From: Streptomyces melanogenes
GTDB taxonomy: Bacteria; Actinomycetota; Actinomycetes; Streptomycetales; Streptomycetaceae
Length of the DNA: 63,306 nucleotides
Assembly (NCBI RefSeq): GCF_014649795.1
Contig: NZ_BMTS01000031.1
Span: 1 to 63,306, forward strand
Direction of reading: 5' to 3'
The notes under the pieces were generated by a model. That model ran no database searches, was not told the origin of the DNA, and saw only the letters and a list, made by a program, of their open reading frames with translations. Shown here one piece after another: positions 25,013 to 32,756 of the stretch; within the stretch, counting starts at the first letter, position 1, and each line of letters starts with the position of its first letter. The translations under genes were made by a program, and so were the position numbers.

Positions 25013-25969
25013 CTACTCGCCCTGCGTGAACGTACGGCGGTACTCGGTCGGCGTCGTCCCCAGCACCCGCTGGAAGTGCAGCCGCAGATTCGCCCCCGTC
25101 CCCAGCCCCACGTCCGTCGCGATCTGCTCCACACTCCGCTCGGAGCGTTCCAGCAGCTCACGGGCCAGGTCGATCCGGGCCCGCATCACCCACTGCATCG
25201 GCGTGTACCCGGTGTCCTCGACGAACCGCCGCGAGAACGTACGCGCCGAGGTCGCCGCGTGCCGCGCCAGTGCCTCCAGGGTCAGCGGCTCGTCCAGGCG
25301 GTGCAGCGCCCACTCGCGGGTGGCGGCGAACCGTTCGCCGAGCGGCTCGGGCACGCTGCGCGGCACGTACTGCGCCTGTCCGCCGCTGCGGTAGGGCGCC
25401 GCGACCAGGCGCCGGGCCGCGTGGTTGGACGCGGACACGCCGAGGTCGCCGCGCAGGATGTGCAGGCACAGGTCGATGCCGGAGGCCGCGCCCGCCGACG
25501 TCAGCACGCTGCCCTCGTCGACGAACAGGACGTTCTCGTCGACCTGTACGAGGGGGTGCTTGGCGGCGAGTGCCCGCGCGTAGTGCCAGTGCGTGGTGGC
25601 GCGCCGGCCGTCGAGCAGGCCCGTCGCGGCGAGCGCGAACGCCCCGGTGGAGATGGCGGCGAGCCGCGCGCCCCGCTCGTGGGCGGCGACCAGCGCGTCG
25701 AGAACGGCCCGCGGCGGATCCTCGCGCCCCGGGAAGCGGTACCCCGGGACGAAGACGATGTCCGCCCACGCCAGCGCGTCGAGCCCGTGGGCGACGGCGT
25801 ACGACAGTCCGTCACCCCCGGCCACAAGACCGGGTTCCGCCCCGCACACCCGCACCTCGTACGGCATGCTCGCGCGGGTCGTGAACACCTGCGCGGGAAT
25901 CCCGACGTCGAGCGGCTTCGCGCCTTCGAGTACGAGTACGGCGACGCGTCGGCGGGGGGAGGGAGGCAC
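25013..25969 (-). CDS. GlxA-family regulator (DJ-1/PfpI-like domain plus AraC HTH), 318 aa
   Basis: The N-terminal ~180 residues have the DJ-1/PfpI fold (VAVLVLEGAKPLDVGIPAQV) and end in a nucleophile elbow reading AAISTGAFALAATG: Ser stands where enzymatic members have Cys, consistent with a sensing rather than catalytic role. The C-terminus is an AraC double HTH (TLEALARHAATSARTFSRRF and SVEQIATDVGLGTGANLRLH). Lies downstream of the MFS gene on the same strand, separated by a strong terminator, so it is probably transcribed on its own. The ligand is unknown. Confidence 0.93.
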   Translation of the reverse strand: MPPSPRRRVAVLVLEGAKPLDVGIPAQVFTTRASMPYEVRVCGAEPGLVAGGDGLSYAVAHGLDALAWADIVFVPGYRFPGREDPPRAVLDALVAAHERGARLAAISTGAFALAATGLLDGRRATTHWHYARALAAKHPLVQVDENVLFVDEGSVLTSAGAASGIDLCLHILRGDLGVSASNHAARRLVAAPYRSGGQAQYVPRSVPEPLGERFAATREWALHRLDEPLTLEALARHAATSARTFSRRFVEDTGYTPMQWVMRARIDLARELLERSERSVEQIATDVGLGTGANLRLHFQRVLGTTPTEYRRTFTQGE

Positions 25970-25994
25970 GGGCCAAGCGTACGAGGAGAGCAGA

Positions 25995-26030
25995 AGACGG
26001 CGGCTTCACGAGAACGTGAAGCCGCCGTCT
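25995..26030 (-). terminator. Strong terminator of the MFS gene
   Basis: A perfect 16-bp stem (25995-26010 / 26015-26030) with an AGAA loop lies 24 bp beyond the MFS stop on the minus strand, just before the GlxA-type gene. Confidence 0.85.
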
Positions 26031-26053
26031 GCGTGGGTCGGTGGTCTGGGTGT

Positions 26054-27502
26054 TCAGCTGGTGCGGCGGGAGCCGCGCAGCAGGGTCGCGGCCACGACGA
26101 GGGCGGCCAGCAGGAGGGCGGCGCCGACGCCGAAGGCGAGGTGCAGGCCGCCGGTGAGGGCCCGCGCCGGGGAGTCGCCCGCCGCGCTCAACGTCTCGGT
26201 ACGGGAGGCGGCGAGGGTGGACAGGACGGCCACGCCGAGGGCCGCGCCGATCTGCTGGGTGGTGTTGAACAGGCCCGAGGCGAGTCCGGCGTCCCGCTCG
26301 TCCGAGCCCGACATGCCCAGGGCGGTCAGCGCGGGCAGGGCCAGGCCGAAGCCGGAGGCGAGCAGCATCACCGGCAGCAGGTCGGTGACGTAGTCGGCCT
26401 CTACGGGCAGCCGGACCAGCAGGCCGAGGCCCGCGAGGAGCAGGCCGAGGCCCGCGAGCAGGACGGTCCGCTCGCCGAAGCGGGAGTTGAGCCGCGCCGA
26501 AAGGCCCAGCGAGACCGCGCCGATCGCCACCGCGGCGGGCAGCATCGCGAGGCCGGTGGCGGCGGCCGAGTAGCCGAGGACGCGCTGCATGTAGAGGGCG
26601 ACCAGGACCTGGAAGGAGAAGAGGGCGGCCACCATCAGCATCTGGATCAGGTTGGCGGCGACCACGGTGCGCGAGCGCAGGACGCGCGGCGGTACCAGCG
26701 GGGTGCGGGCCTTGGTCTGGCGTACGGCGAACGCGGCGAGCAGGGCGAGGGAGAGCGCGCCGAGTCCGAGGGTGTGCGCGGAGGTCCAGCCGTACTGCTC
26801 GACGCGGACGACGGCGTAGATGCCCGTCATCAGACCGGCCGTGACCAGCACCGCGCCCGCCGTGTCGGCGCCGGCGCGCAGGCCGAGCCCCCGGTCGGCG
26901 GGGAGGGCGGGCAGGGCGAACAGGAGCGCGGCGAGGCCGATGGGCAGGTTGATGAAGAAGACCCAGTGCCAGTCGAGCGCGTCGGTGAGGGCCCCGCCCA
27001 GCACCTGTCCAAGGGAGGCCCCGGCGGCGCCGGTGAAGGCGAACACGGCGATGGCGCGGGTGCGTTCGCGGGGTTCGGTGAACAGGGTGATCAGGATGCC
27101 CAGGCCGACGGCGGAGGCCATGGCGCTTCCCACGCCCTGGAGGAAGCGGGCGGCTATCAGTACGCCGGGGGAGGCGGCGAATCCCGCGAGGAGGGATGCC
27201 GCGGTGAAGACGGCGGTGCCCGCGAGGAACATCCGCTTGCGGCCGAGCAGGTCGCCCAGGCGCCCGGCGAGCAGCAGCAGGCTGCCGAAGGCGATCAGGT
27301 AGGCGTTGACCACCCAGCTGAGGCCGGCGGGGGAGAAGCCGAGGTCGTTCTGGATGGCCGGCATGGCCACGGTGACGATGCTGCCGTCGAGCACCGTCAT
27401 CAGCATGCCGGTGGACAGCACGCCGAGGGCGGCCCAGCGGGAGCGCAGGGCGCGGGCCGGGGCGGTGCCGGCGACGGGGGCGGGCGGGGCGTACGTGGAC
27501 AT
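26054..27502 (-). CDS. MFS multidrug exporter, DHA2 (EmrB/QacA) type, 482 aa
   Basis: A hydrophobic protein with about 14 membrane segments. Motif A-like LAGRLGDLLGRKRMFL and motif C-like GAAGASLGQVLGGAL are present, and the early SIVTVAMPAIQNDLGF matches the DHA2 motif D1 region. The family uses proton antiport to expel drugs or natural products. ATG 27502 is followed by STYAPPAPVAG. It is divergent from the MarR gene, 149 bp away, with repeated sequences in between; a MarR-controlled efflux unit is the natural reading. Confidence 0.95.
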   Translation of the reverse strand: MSTYAPPAPVAGTAPARALRSRWAALGVLSTGMLMTVLDGSIVTVAMPAIQNDLGFSPAGLSWVVNAYLIAFGSLLLLAGRLGDLLGRKRMFLAGTAVFTAASLLAGFAASPGVLIAARFLQGVGSAMASAVGLGILITLFTEPRERTRAIAVFAFTGAAGASLGQVLGGALTDALDWHWVFFINLPIGLAALLFALPALPADRGLGLRAGADTAGAVLVTAGLMTGIYAVVRVEQYGWTSAHTLGLGALSLALLAAFAVRQTKARTPLVPPRVLRSRTVVAANLIQMLMVAALFSFQVLVALYMQRVLGYSAAATGLAMLPAAVAIGAVSLGLSARLNSRFGERTVLLAGLGLLLAGLGLLVRLPVEADYVTDLLPVMLLASGFGLALPALTALGMSGSDERDAGLASGLFNTTQQIGAALGVAVLSTLAASRTETLSAAGDSPARALTGGLHLAFGVGAALLLAALVVAATLLRGSRRTS

Positions 27503-27545
27503 GGGTCTCTCCGGTCGGCAGGCAGGAGGCGGGTGCAGTCGGATC

Positions 27546-27584
27546 GGATCCGGTGATCGCATCCGGTGGTCGGATCCGGCGACT
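27546..27584. repeat. Three 13-bp tandem repeats in the MFS/MarR promoter region
   Basis: GGATCCGGTGATC, GCATCCGGTGGTC and GGATCCGGCGACT follow each other without gaps. They lie 44 bp upstream of the MFS start. A second feature, TTCGT-tgcag-ACGA near 27610, is a looser palindrome. These are candidate MarR or activator sites. Confidence 0.7.
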
Positions 27585-27651
27585 GATGAGACCGTAGCAG
27601 ATAGTTTCGTTGCAGACGATTTCTTTCGGATCGAATTGCTAGGCTGGTCCC

Positions 27652-28131
27652 ATGACCGCGATGGCGCCCTCCCGTACCGAGCCCGACCTCTCCTACCTCC
27701 TGGACCACACCGGCCACGTCCTGCGCACCCGGATGGCCGCGGCCCTCGACGAGATCGGGCTGACCGCCCGGATGCACTGCGTCCTCGTCCACGCCCTGGA
27801 GGAGGAGCGCACCCAGGCCCAGCTCGCCGAGCTCGGCGACATGGACAAGACGACGATGGTGGTCACCGTCGACGCCCTGGAGAAGGCCGGACTGGCCGAA
27901 CGGCGGCCCTCCAGCACCGACCGCCGGGCCCGGATCATCGCCGTCACCGACAAGGGCGCCGCCCTCGCGGTCGAGAGCACCCGCATCGTCGACGAGGTCC
28001 ACGCCGGGGCCCTAGCGTCCCTGCCACCCACCGACCGCGAGGCCCTGCTGCGCACCCTGCGCCTGCTCACCGAGGACGCCCTCGCAATCCCTTCGGAGAG
28101 TCCTCGGCCGGCGCGGCGGGCGCGGCAGTAA
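27652..28131 (+). CDS. MarR-family transcriptional regulator, 159 aa
   Basis: The winged HTH is clear: RTQAQLAELGDMDKTTMVVT for the recognition region, then VDALEKAGLAERRPSSTDRR with the DxR wing (STDRRARIIAVTDKG). N- and C-terminal helices form the dimer interface. It is divergent from the DHA2 exporter, so it probably represses that gene until a drug-like ligand binds. ATG 27652 is used; a second in-frame ATG three codons later is also possible. A run of AT-richer sequence (AGATAGTTTCGTTGC) lies between the two starts. Confidence 0.93.
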   Translation: MTAMAPSRTEPDLSYLLDHTGHVLRTRMAAALDEIGLTARMHCVLVHALEEERTQAQLAELGDMDKTTMVVTVDALEKAGLAERRPSSTDRRARIIAVTDKGAALAVESTRIVDEVHAGALASLPPTDREALLRTLRLLTEDALAIPSESPRPARRARQ

Positions 28132-28232
28132 GGGGGTGGGACGCGGGGTCCGCTTCGTCCTTACGGGGTCCGGACACCCCCTCCCGGCGATACCGTGAAG
28201 GGGTACGCCGAAGGACTGCCCAGGAGCCCTCG

Positions 28233-28463
28233 ATGAGCGAAGAGCAGGCCCCCGCCACCGCACGGCAGCCGCTGGAGCCCGCGGCCGCCGACGCGGTACG
28301 CGCCTACGCCGCCAGGACCCGCGAGAACGCCGACCGGCTCGCCGCCGTACTGGAGGACATCGCCACCCACGGCCTGCCGCCGGCGGAGGAGTGCACGCCC
28401 TGGGAGGACCTGCGCGAGCAGCACCTCGCCCGCCTCGTCGCCCAGCGCCCGGCCGTCGCCTGA
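28233..28463 (+). CDS. Antitoxin-like small protein of a TA pair, 76 aa
   Basis: A short acidic-to-neutral protein (MSEEQAPATARQPLEPAAAD, then AVRAYAARTRENADRLAAVL) that is mostly helical, with a possible C-terminal toxin-binding tail (PWEDLREQHLARLVAQRP). I recognise no DNA-binding motif. It is called an antitoxin because of its size, CAGGAG ribosome site, and one-base overlap (TGATG) with a RelE/ParE-like gene. Confidence in function rests on context rather than on sequence. Confidence 0.65.
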   Translation: MSEEQAPATARQPLEPAAADAVRAYAARTRENADRLAAVLEDIATHGLPPAEECTPWEDLREQHLARLVAQRPAVA

Positions 28464-28735
28464 TGGCCTCCGGCCACGCCCCGCGCCGCGCCCGGATCGC
28501 GTTCAGCGACTCCGCGGCCAAACAGCTCGAAGAGCTCACCACCGAGGGCGAGATCCACGCCCTGGACCGCGCCCTGGTAGCCCTCTCGGTCACCCCCGAA
28601 AGCGGCACCCCGATCCCCGGCAACGCCCCCGGCCCCGAACTGCGCGAGTACACGGACGAGATCGAGGCGGTGCGGGTCCTGTACTACCTGACGGCGCTGC
28701 GTACCGTGGTGGTCGTCGCGTACATCGAGGTGTAG
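28463..28735 (+). CDS. RelE/ParE-superfamily toxin-like protein, 90 aa
   Basis: The sequence follows the ParE/RelE barnase-like pattern: an N-terminal strand (RRARIAFSDSAAKQLEEL), two helices, then LREYTDEIEAVRVLYYLTAL and TVVVVAYIEV forming the sheet. RelE toxins cut mRNA in the ribosome and ParE inhibits gyrase; residues that would discriminate are not clear here. Coupled translation with the preceding gene supports a toxin-antitoxin module. Confidence 0.72.
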   Translation: MASGHAPRRARIAFSDSAAKQLEELTTEGEIHALDRALVALSVTPESGTPIPGNAPGPELREYTDEIEAVRVLYYLTALRTVVVVAYIEV

Positions 28736-28785
28736 CGGCGCGACGATGCACGACGGCCGCTCGGCGGTCCGAACGCCGCCAGACC

Positions 28786-28800
28786 TATCACGCCGTGATA
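28786..28800. promoter_or_regulatory. Short palindrome downstream of the TA pair
   Basis: TATCACG-c-CGTGATA is a 7-bp inverted repeat around one base, 50 bp after the toxin stop and 173 bp before the next gene. It may be an operator for the downstream gene. It lies in a 238-bp gap where nothing else is recognised. Confidence 0.4.
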
Positions 28801-28973
28801 AGCGGCGGCCTTCGGACTTCACGGGAACGGGCAGGCCGCGAGGCCGAGTTGAAGGCGCGGACCCCAGGCCCCCACCGCACCTCGTGCGTGCACCCCCGGC
28901 AGAATAGGCTCGCGGTGCGGCTGACGTAGGCGCGACGACGGACCCGTACACGACCCGCAGGAGCACCCTCACC

Positions 28974-29879
28974 ATGACGACCAGGTGGTCACGCACCCTC
29001 GACCACGCGGGCATCAGCGACCCGGCACTGCGCGGCGCCTACAGCGGCCAGCGCCAGCTCGTGGCCCGTTTCGCCCGCGCCGAATACACGGCCGTACGCC
29101 TCCTGCTCCCCCCACCCGCCGTCCCCCACATCGTCGCCGCCACCGCGTTCATGCACCACACGGACAACCTCATCGACCAAGGCCCCGTGAAGGAACGCCT
29201 CGCGGCGGCCGACGACTGGCGACAGCAGGTCACCACGGCCCTGACCCGAGGCTCCAGCGAAGACCCGCTGCTCCGGGCACTGACCCACACCATCTCCCGA
29301 CACCCCCAACTCCACGAGTACGTGGAGCAGTTCCTCAAGGGCGCCGACGTGGAAGTGGAGTGGGAGAGCTTCAGCGGCGAGGCGGACTTCCAGCACTACG
29401 TCACCGCCTACTCCCTGCCCGCGTTCATGCTCGTGGCCTGCCTGCTCGCGCCCGAGGCGCCCGGCGAGGAGTACGTCACGGGCTGCCGCGCCTTCATCGA
29501 GGCCACCCAGCGCCTCGACTTCCTGGACGACATCGCCGAGGACCTCGCCGAGGGACGGATCGGAATCACCCACGAGACCCTGGCCCGCCACGGCCTCACA
29601 CCCCATGACCTGCGACGTCAACCGGGCGGGTTCAAGGCTCTGCTGCACGAGCAGGCACCCCTCGTACGGGCGGGCCTGGAGGAATCCCGCACCCTCGAAC
29701 ACCACGTACACCCCTCCAGCCGCCCCCTCGTCCGCGCCCTCGTCGCCCTCCAGACGCTCCGGGTGGGCGCGGTGGAGAAGGCAGGACCCGCGCTTCTCGA
29801 CGGATCCACCCGCCCACCGCTGGCGGATGCGCTCCGCCTCCTGGGCCGGGAGTACCGGGCCGCACGGCGGCACCGGTGA
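28974..29879 (+). CDS. Squalene/phytoene synthase-like protein, 301 aa
   Basis: The all-helical protein has acidic motifs at the positions used by squalene/phytoene synthases for diphosphate-Mg binding: FMHHTDNLID (first) and RLDFLDDIAEDLAEGRIGI (second, with DDIAED). It lacks other enzymes of carotenoid or hopanoid synthesis in this window, so the substrate is unknown, and the first motif (TDNLID rather than DDxxD) is weaker than usual. CAGGAG precedes ATG 28974. A large HTH/coiled-coil gene follows after 415 bp. Confidence 0.8.
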   Translation: MTTRWSRTLDHAGISDPALRGAYSGQRQLVARFARAEYTAVRLLLPPPAVPHIVAATAFMHHTDNLIDQGPVKERLAAADDWRQQVTTALTRGSSEDPLLRALTHTISRHPQLHEYVEQFLKGADVEVEWESFSGEADFQHYVTAYSLPAFMLVACLLAPEAPGEEYVTGCRAFIEATQRLDFLDDIAEDLAEGRIGITHETLARHGLTPHDLRRQPGGFKALLHEQAPLVRAGLEESRTLEHHVHPSSRPLVRALVALQTLRVGAVEKAGPALLDGSTRPPLADALRLLGREYRAARRHR

Positions 29880-29886
29880 CCACCGC

Positions 29887-30045
29887 TCACCGGTGCTGCC
29901 ACCACAGCAGAAACCAGCTGACAGCCTCGGAACCAAGGCTGCACACGGCCCCCAGAAGCACCTGACGCAGCAGCGAGTTGGCGAACGGCTCGGGCGAAGA
30001 CGTACACGTACGAGAACACGAGCACGATCCTGATGCCTTGGGCAT
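29887..30045 (-). CDS. Possible small membrane protein, 52 aa
   Basis: From ATG 30045 with GGGAGG ten bases upstream, the frame encodes a Cys/Ser-rich N-terminus followed by a hydrophobic C-terminal helix (LLRQVLLGAVCSLGSEAVSW, then FLLWWQHR). The pattern fits tiny Streptomyces membrane proteins. No homologue is recognised. It lies antisense in the 415-bp gap between the synthase-like and HTH genes, in which nothing else is supported. Confidence 0.35.
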   Translation of the reverse strand: MPKASGSCSCSRTCTSSPEPFANSLLRQVLLGAVCSLGSEAVSWFLLWWQHR

Positions 30046-30294
30046 GTCTTCCGTACCTCCCACAGAGACGTCGAGAACGGGCCTCATCCTGGGGAGTGCG
30101 GACGGTGTTGCGGACCCGGAAGCGCGTTGGTGATCCAACCGGCAGCGTTCCCACCGGCCCCGCGCGCCGTTGCCGCAGCGGCGTCGGCCGTTGCCGACCG
30201 TTGCCGACCGATTCGGCAACAGAAGACCCCTTGCCACCCGCCCCCGATGCGCCAAAGTGGTGTGGTTCCGTTCAGAACACTCGGTGGGGAGAGC

Positions 30295-32568
30295 ATGAGC
30301 GGCAGTACGACAGGGACCAGGCTGTTACCTCTGAAACCGGGCCTGGGCCCCGAAAAACGCGCCCTCGCGGAGGATCTGCGCCGCCTCTTCCTCACCCTCG
30401 ACGTGAGCGTGCGCCGCTACGCGGCACGGCGGCACCTCAACGCCAGTTCGGTCACGCGCTACCTCAGCGGCGAACGCGTACCGCCGTGGGACTTCGTGGC
30501 CGGCGTCATCGTCGACTCGGCCGAGGAGACGGAACGGCCCCTGACCACCGAGGCCGAGGACGCCCTGCGCGAGCTGCACCGCTCCGCGCTCAAGGCCAGC
30601 CGCCGGGGCAGCGAGGTCCAGCAGCTCCAGGACCGGCTCGCCGACACGGACGAGGAGATCCGGCGGATCAAGACCCGCGAGCGCGCCCTGGAGGAGGCGC
30701 TGGGCGACCGGCACCGCCGCCTCTCCGACCTCCAGCGGCGCTGCCTGCGGGCCGAACAGGTGGTGGAGGAGCAGCGGCTCGTCCACAGCGCCGAACTGGA
30801 GCGCTGGGAGGGCGAGTACGAACGCCTCCACACCGAGCGCCAGGACCTGCGCGAGCAGGTCCTCTTCCTGGAGGAGGCCCTGGCGGTGGCCCGGGCGGAG
30901 CTGATCGCCGCCGAGGAGGAGTGCTACCGCCTCGAAGCGGAGCTCGAAGCCACCCAGGAGGGCGAGAACCGGGTCGCCGCCACCTCGCTCATGGAAGCGC
31001 TGGAGGCCACCGACCGTACGGCCACGGTGACCGAACTCGTCGACCTGGTCGGCGGCCTCGAAACCCGCACGCAGCACGCCATCGCCAGCGAGCTGGTCAC
31101 CTCGGCGAGCCGCACCCGGGAGATCGCCGAGGTGTCCGCCCTGCTGACCGGCCTCTACACCGCCGGCCTGCACCACCACGCCGAAGCCGCGCTGCCCGCC
31201 ATGGTCATGATGCGGCCGGTGGCCGATGTGGCGGGCCTCGTCGCCGCCCTGGCCGCCGCCAGACTGCGCCCACCCGTCGTCACCCTCCTCCAGGCCTCCG
31301 TACGCCTGCACACCCCCAAGGACGTCGCCGGTCTCGCGGGCATGCTCCACACGGCGGGCCTCGCCGACCACGCGGTCAGCCTGCTGGGCGCGGCGGCGGT
31401 CACCCGGCCGCTGCCGGACGTGATGGACGCCGTCGGCTGCCTGCGCGGGCACGGCTTCGCGCCACTGGTCCGGGCCGCGCTCCGCGCCGCCGCGTGCCAG
31501 CGTCCGATACGCGATGTCCTCCAGCTCCTGACCCTGCTCTTCCAGGACGGACTCGGCCCTCTGGTCGCGGGGATGACCAGCGCGCTCGCCGCCCAGCGCA
31601 CGGCATCCGACGTGGCCGAGTTCCTCGCCTTCGCCCGCATCCGCGGCCTGGACCACCTGAGGGAGGCGACGCTCACCGAGACCGAGCAGCGCGACATCGC
31701 CCACCTCGCCGACCTGATCTACGCGTTGCAGCGCACGGGCAACCACGCTGCCACCGACGCGGTGCTGTTACGGGCCGTCGGCAGCCGGGCCCCGGCGGAG
31801 GTCGCCGTACTGATCAGTGACCTCCATGTGTCGAGCAGCTTCCACGAGTGCTCGCGCGCCCTGGTCGCCGCCCTGACCGACACCGACGCGGCGGGAGTCA
31901 GAGCCCTGGTCACCGAGCTGAACCAGGGGTACGTGGGAGCCGACGCCGTACTCAAGGGCGTGGCCCGCGTCTGCACACCGGGCTCCGCCGCCGCCATGGC
32001 CGCCACCCTGGAGGTCTGCGGGCTCCACGAGCAGGCCGAAACGCTGTTCCAGTGTTTCGTCGACACGAAGCCCGCGGGCCACTGCGGCATGTTCCTGCAG
32101 GGCCTCCACATCAACGGCGCCCCCAGCATGACCATCGAATCACTGCGGCAGCGGGCACATGGCAGCACCATCCTCAGCCTGGCGCAGCTCATCCGCGCCC
32201 TCGACACACCCGCCCTGCGCGGGCACCTCGACGCGGTGCTGCTCGCCTGCGCGACAGCCCGGTCGGCCACCGACAACACACTCCTGCTCAAGAACCTCAG
32301 GGACAACGACACCCCGACGGGCCCGCGAGCCGAGCGCGTGGTCAACCGCCTTCTGGAAGAGGTCGTCGTCCACCAGCCGGTACCCCGCCAGGTGGACCTG
32401 CTCCTCGCCCTCGCCATGGCCGACCTGGGCGACTACGCCCGCCACCTGGAAGCCCTGGCAACCCGAACCGACCAGGCCGTCGCCTTCACCAAGCTGCTGA
32501 AGGCGACGAACAGACAACACGAACAGAGGCCGCTCTCCCGCTCGTTCTGGCGCCCGAAACGACAGTGA
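30295..32568 (+). CDS. Large HTH/coiled-coil/alpha-solenoid protein, 757 aa
   Basis: Residues ~20-75 form an XRE-like helix-turn-helix (VRRYAARRHLNASSVTRYLS, then GERVPPWDFVAGVI). Residues ~95-215 are a long heptad-rich coiled coil (QQLQDRLADTDEEIRRIKTR). From ~230 to the end there are about twelve weakly repeated units of 35-40 residues of the pattern AxVAGLVAALxxAGLxxxAxxLL, an alpha-solenoid. No enzyme motif is seen. It may be a DNA-associated scaffold or regulator; a similar HTH plus coiled-coil layout is found at 43922. ATG 30295 follows GGGGAGAG. Confidence 0.78.
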   Translation: MSGSTTGTRLLPLKPGLGPEKRALAEDLRRLFLTLDVSVRRYAARRHLNASSVTRYLSGERVPPWDFVAGVIVDSAEETERPLTTEAEDALRELHRSALKASRRGSEVQQLQDRLADTDEEIRRIKTRERALEEALGDRHRRLSDLQRRCLRAEQVVEEQRLVHSAELERWEGEYERLHTERQDLREQVLFLEEALAVARAELIAAEEECYRLEAELEATQEGENRVAATSLMEALEATDRTATVTELVDLVGGLETRTQHAIASELVTSASRTREIAEVSALLTGLYTAGLHHHAEAALPAMVMMRPVADVAGLVAALAAARLRPPVVTLLQASVRLHTPKDVAGLAGMLHTAGLADHAVSLLGAAAVTRPLPDVMDAVGCLRGHGFAPLVRAALRAAACQRPIRDVLQLLTLLFQDGLGPLVAGMTSALAAQRTASDVAEFLAFARIRGLDHLREATLTETEQRDIAHLADLIYALQRTGNHAATDAVLLRAVGSRAPAEVAVLISDLHVSSSFHECSRALVAALTDTDAAGVRALVTELNQGYVGADAVLKGVARVCTPGSAAAMAATLEVCGLHEQAETLFQCFVDTKPAGHCGMFLQGLHINGAPSMTIESLRQRAHGSTILSLAQLIRALDTPALRGHLDAVLLACATARSATDNTLLLKNLRDNDTPTGPRAERVVNRLLEEVVVHQPVPRQVDLLLALAMADLGDYARHLEALATRTDQAVAFTKLLKATNRQHEQRPLSRSFWRPKRQ

Positions 32569-32756
32569 GCCCGCGACGCTCGTACGGGCAGTGACCGTAC
32601 GCCGAGTCCCACCGACCGCCCCTCAAAAGGGATGTCCGAAGGGATGTCCGACTCAAGTCGTAGGTGGAACCGGCCCGTTGGGGTGATGCCGAGGGCCACT
32701 CGTCTCGGCCAGCATGGCGGACGTATCCATCTGAACAGATCGGGAGAAGTCTGTAT

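Noticed and set aside
27546..27584. CRISPR-like array
   Set aside because: The 13-bp repeats are direct and adjacent, with no spacers; no Cas genes are in the window.
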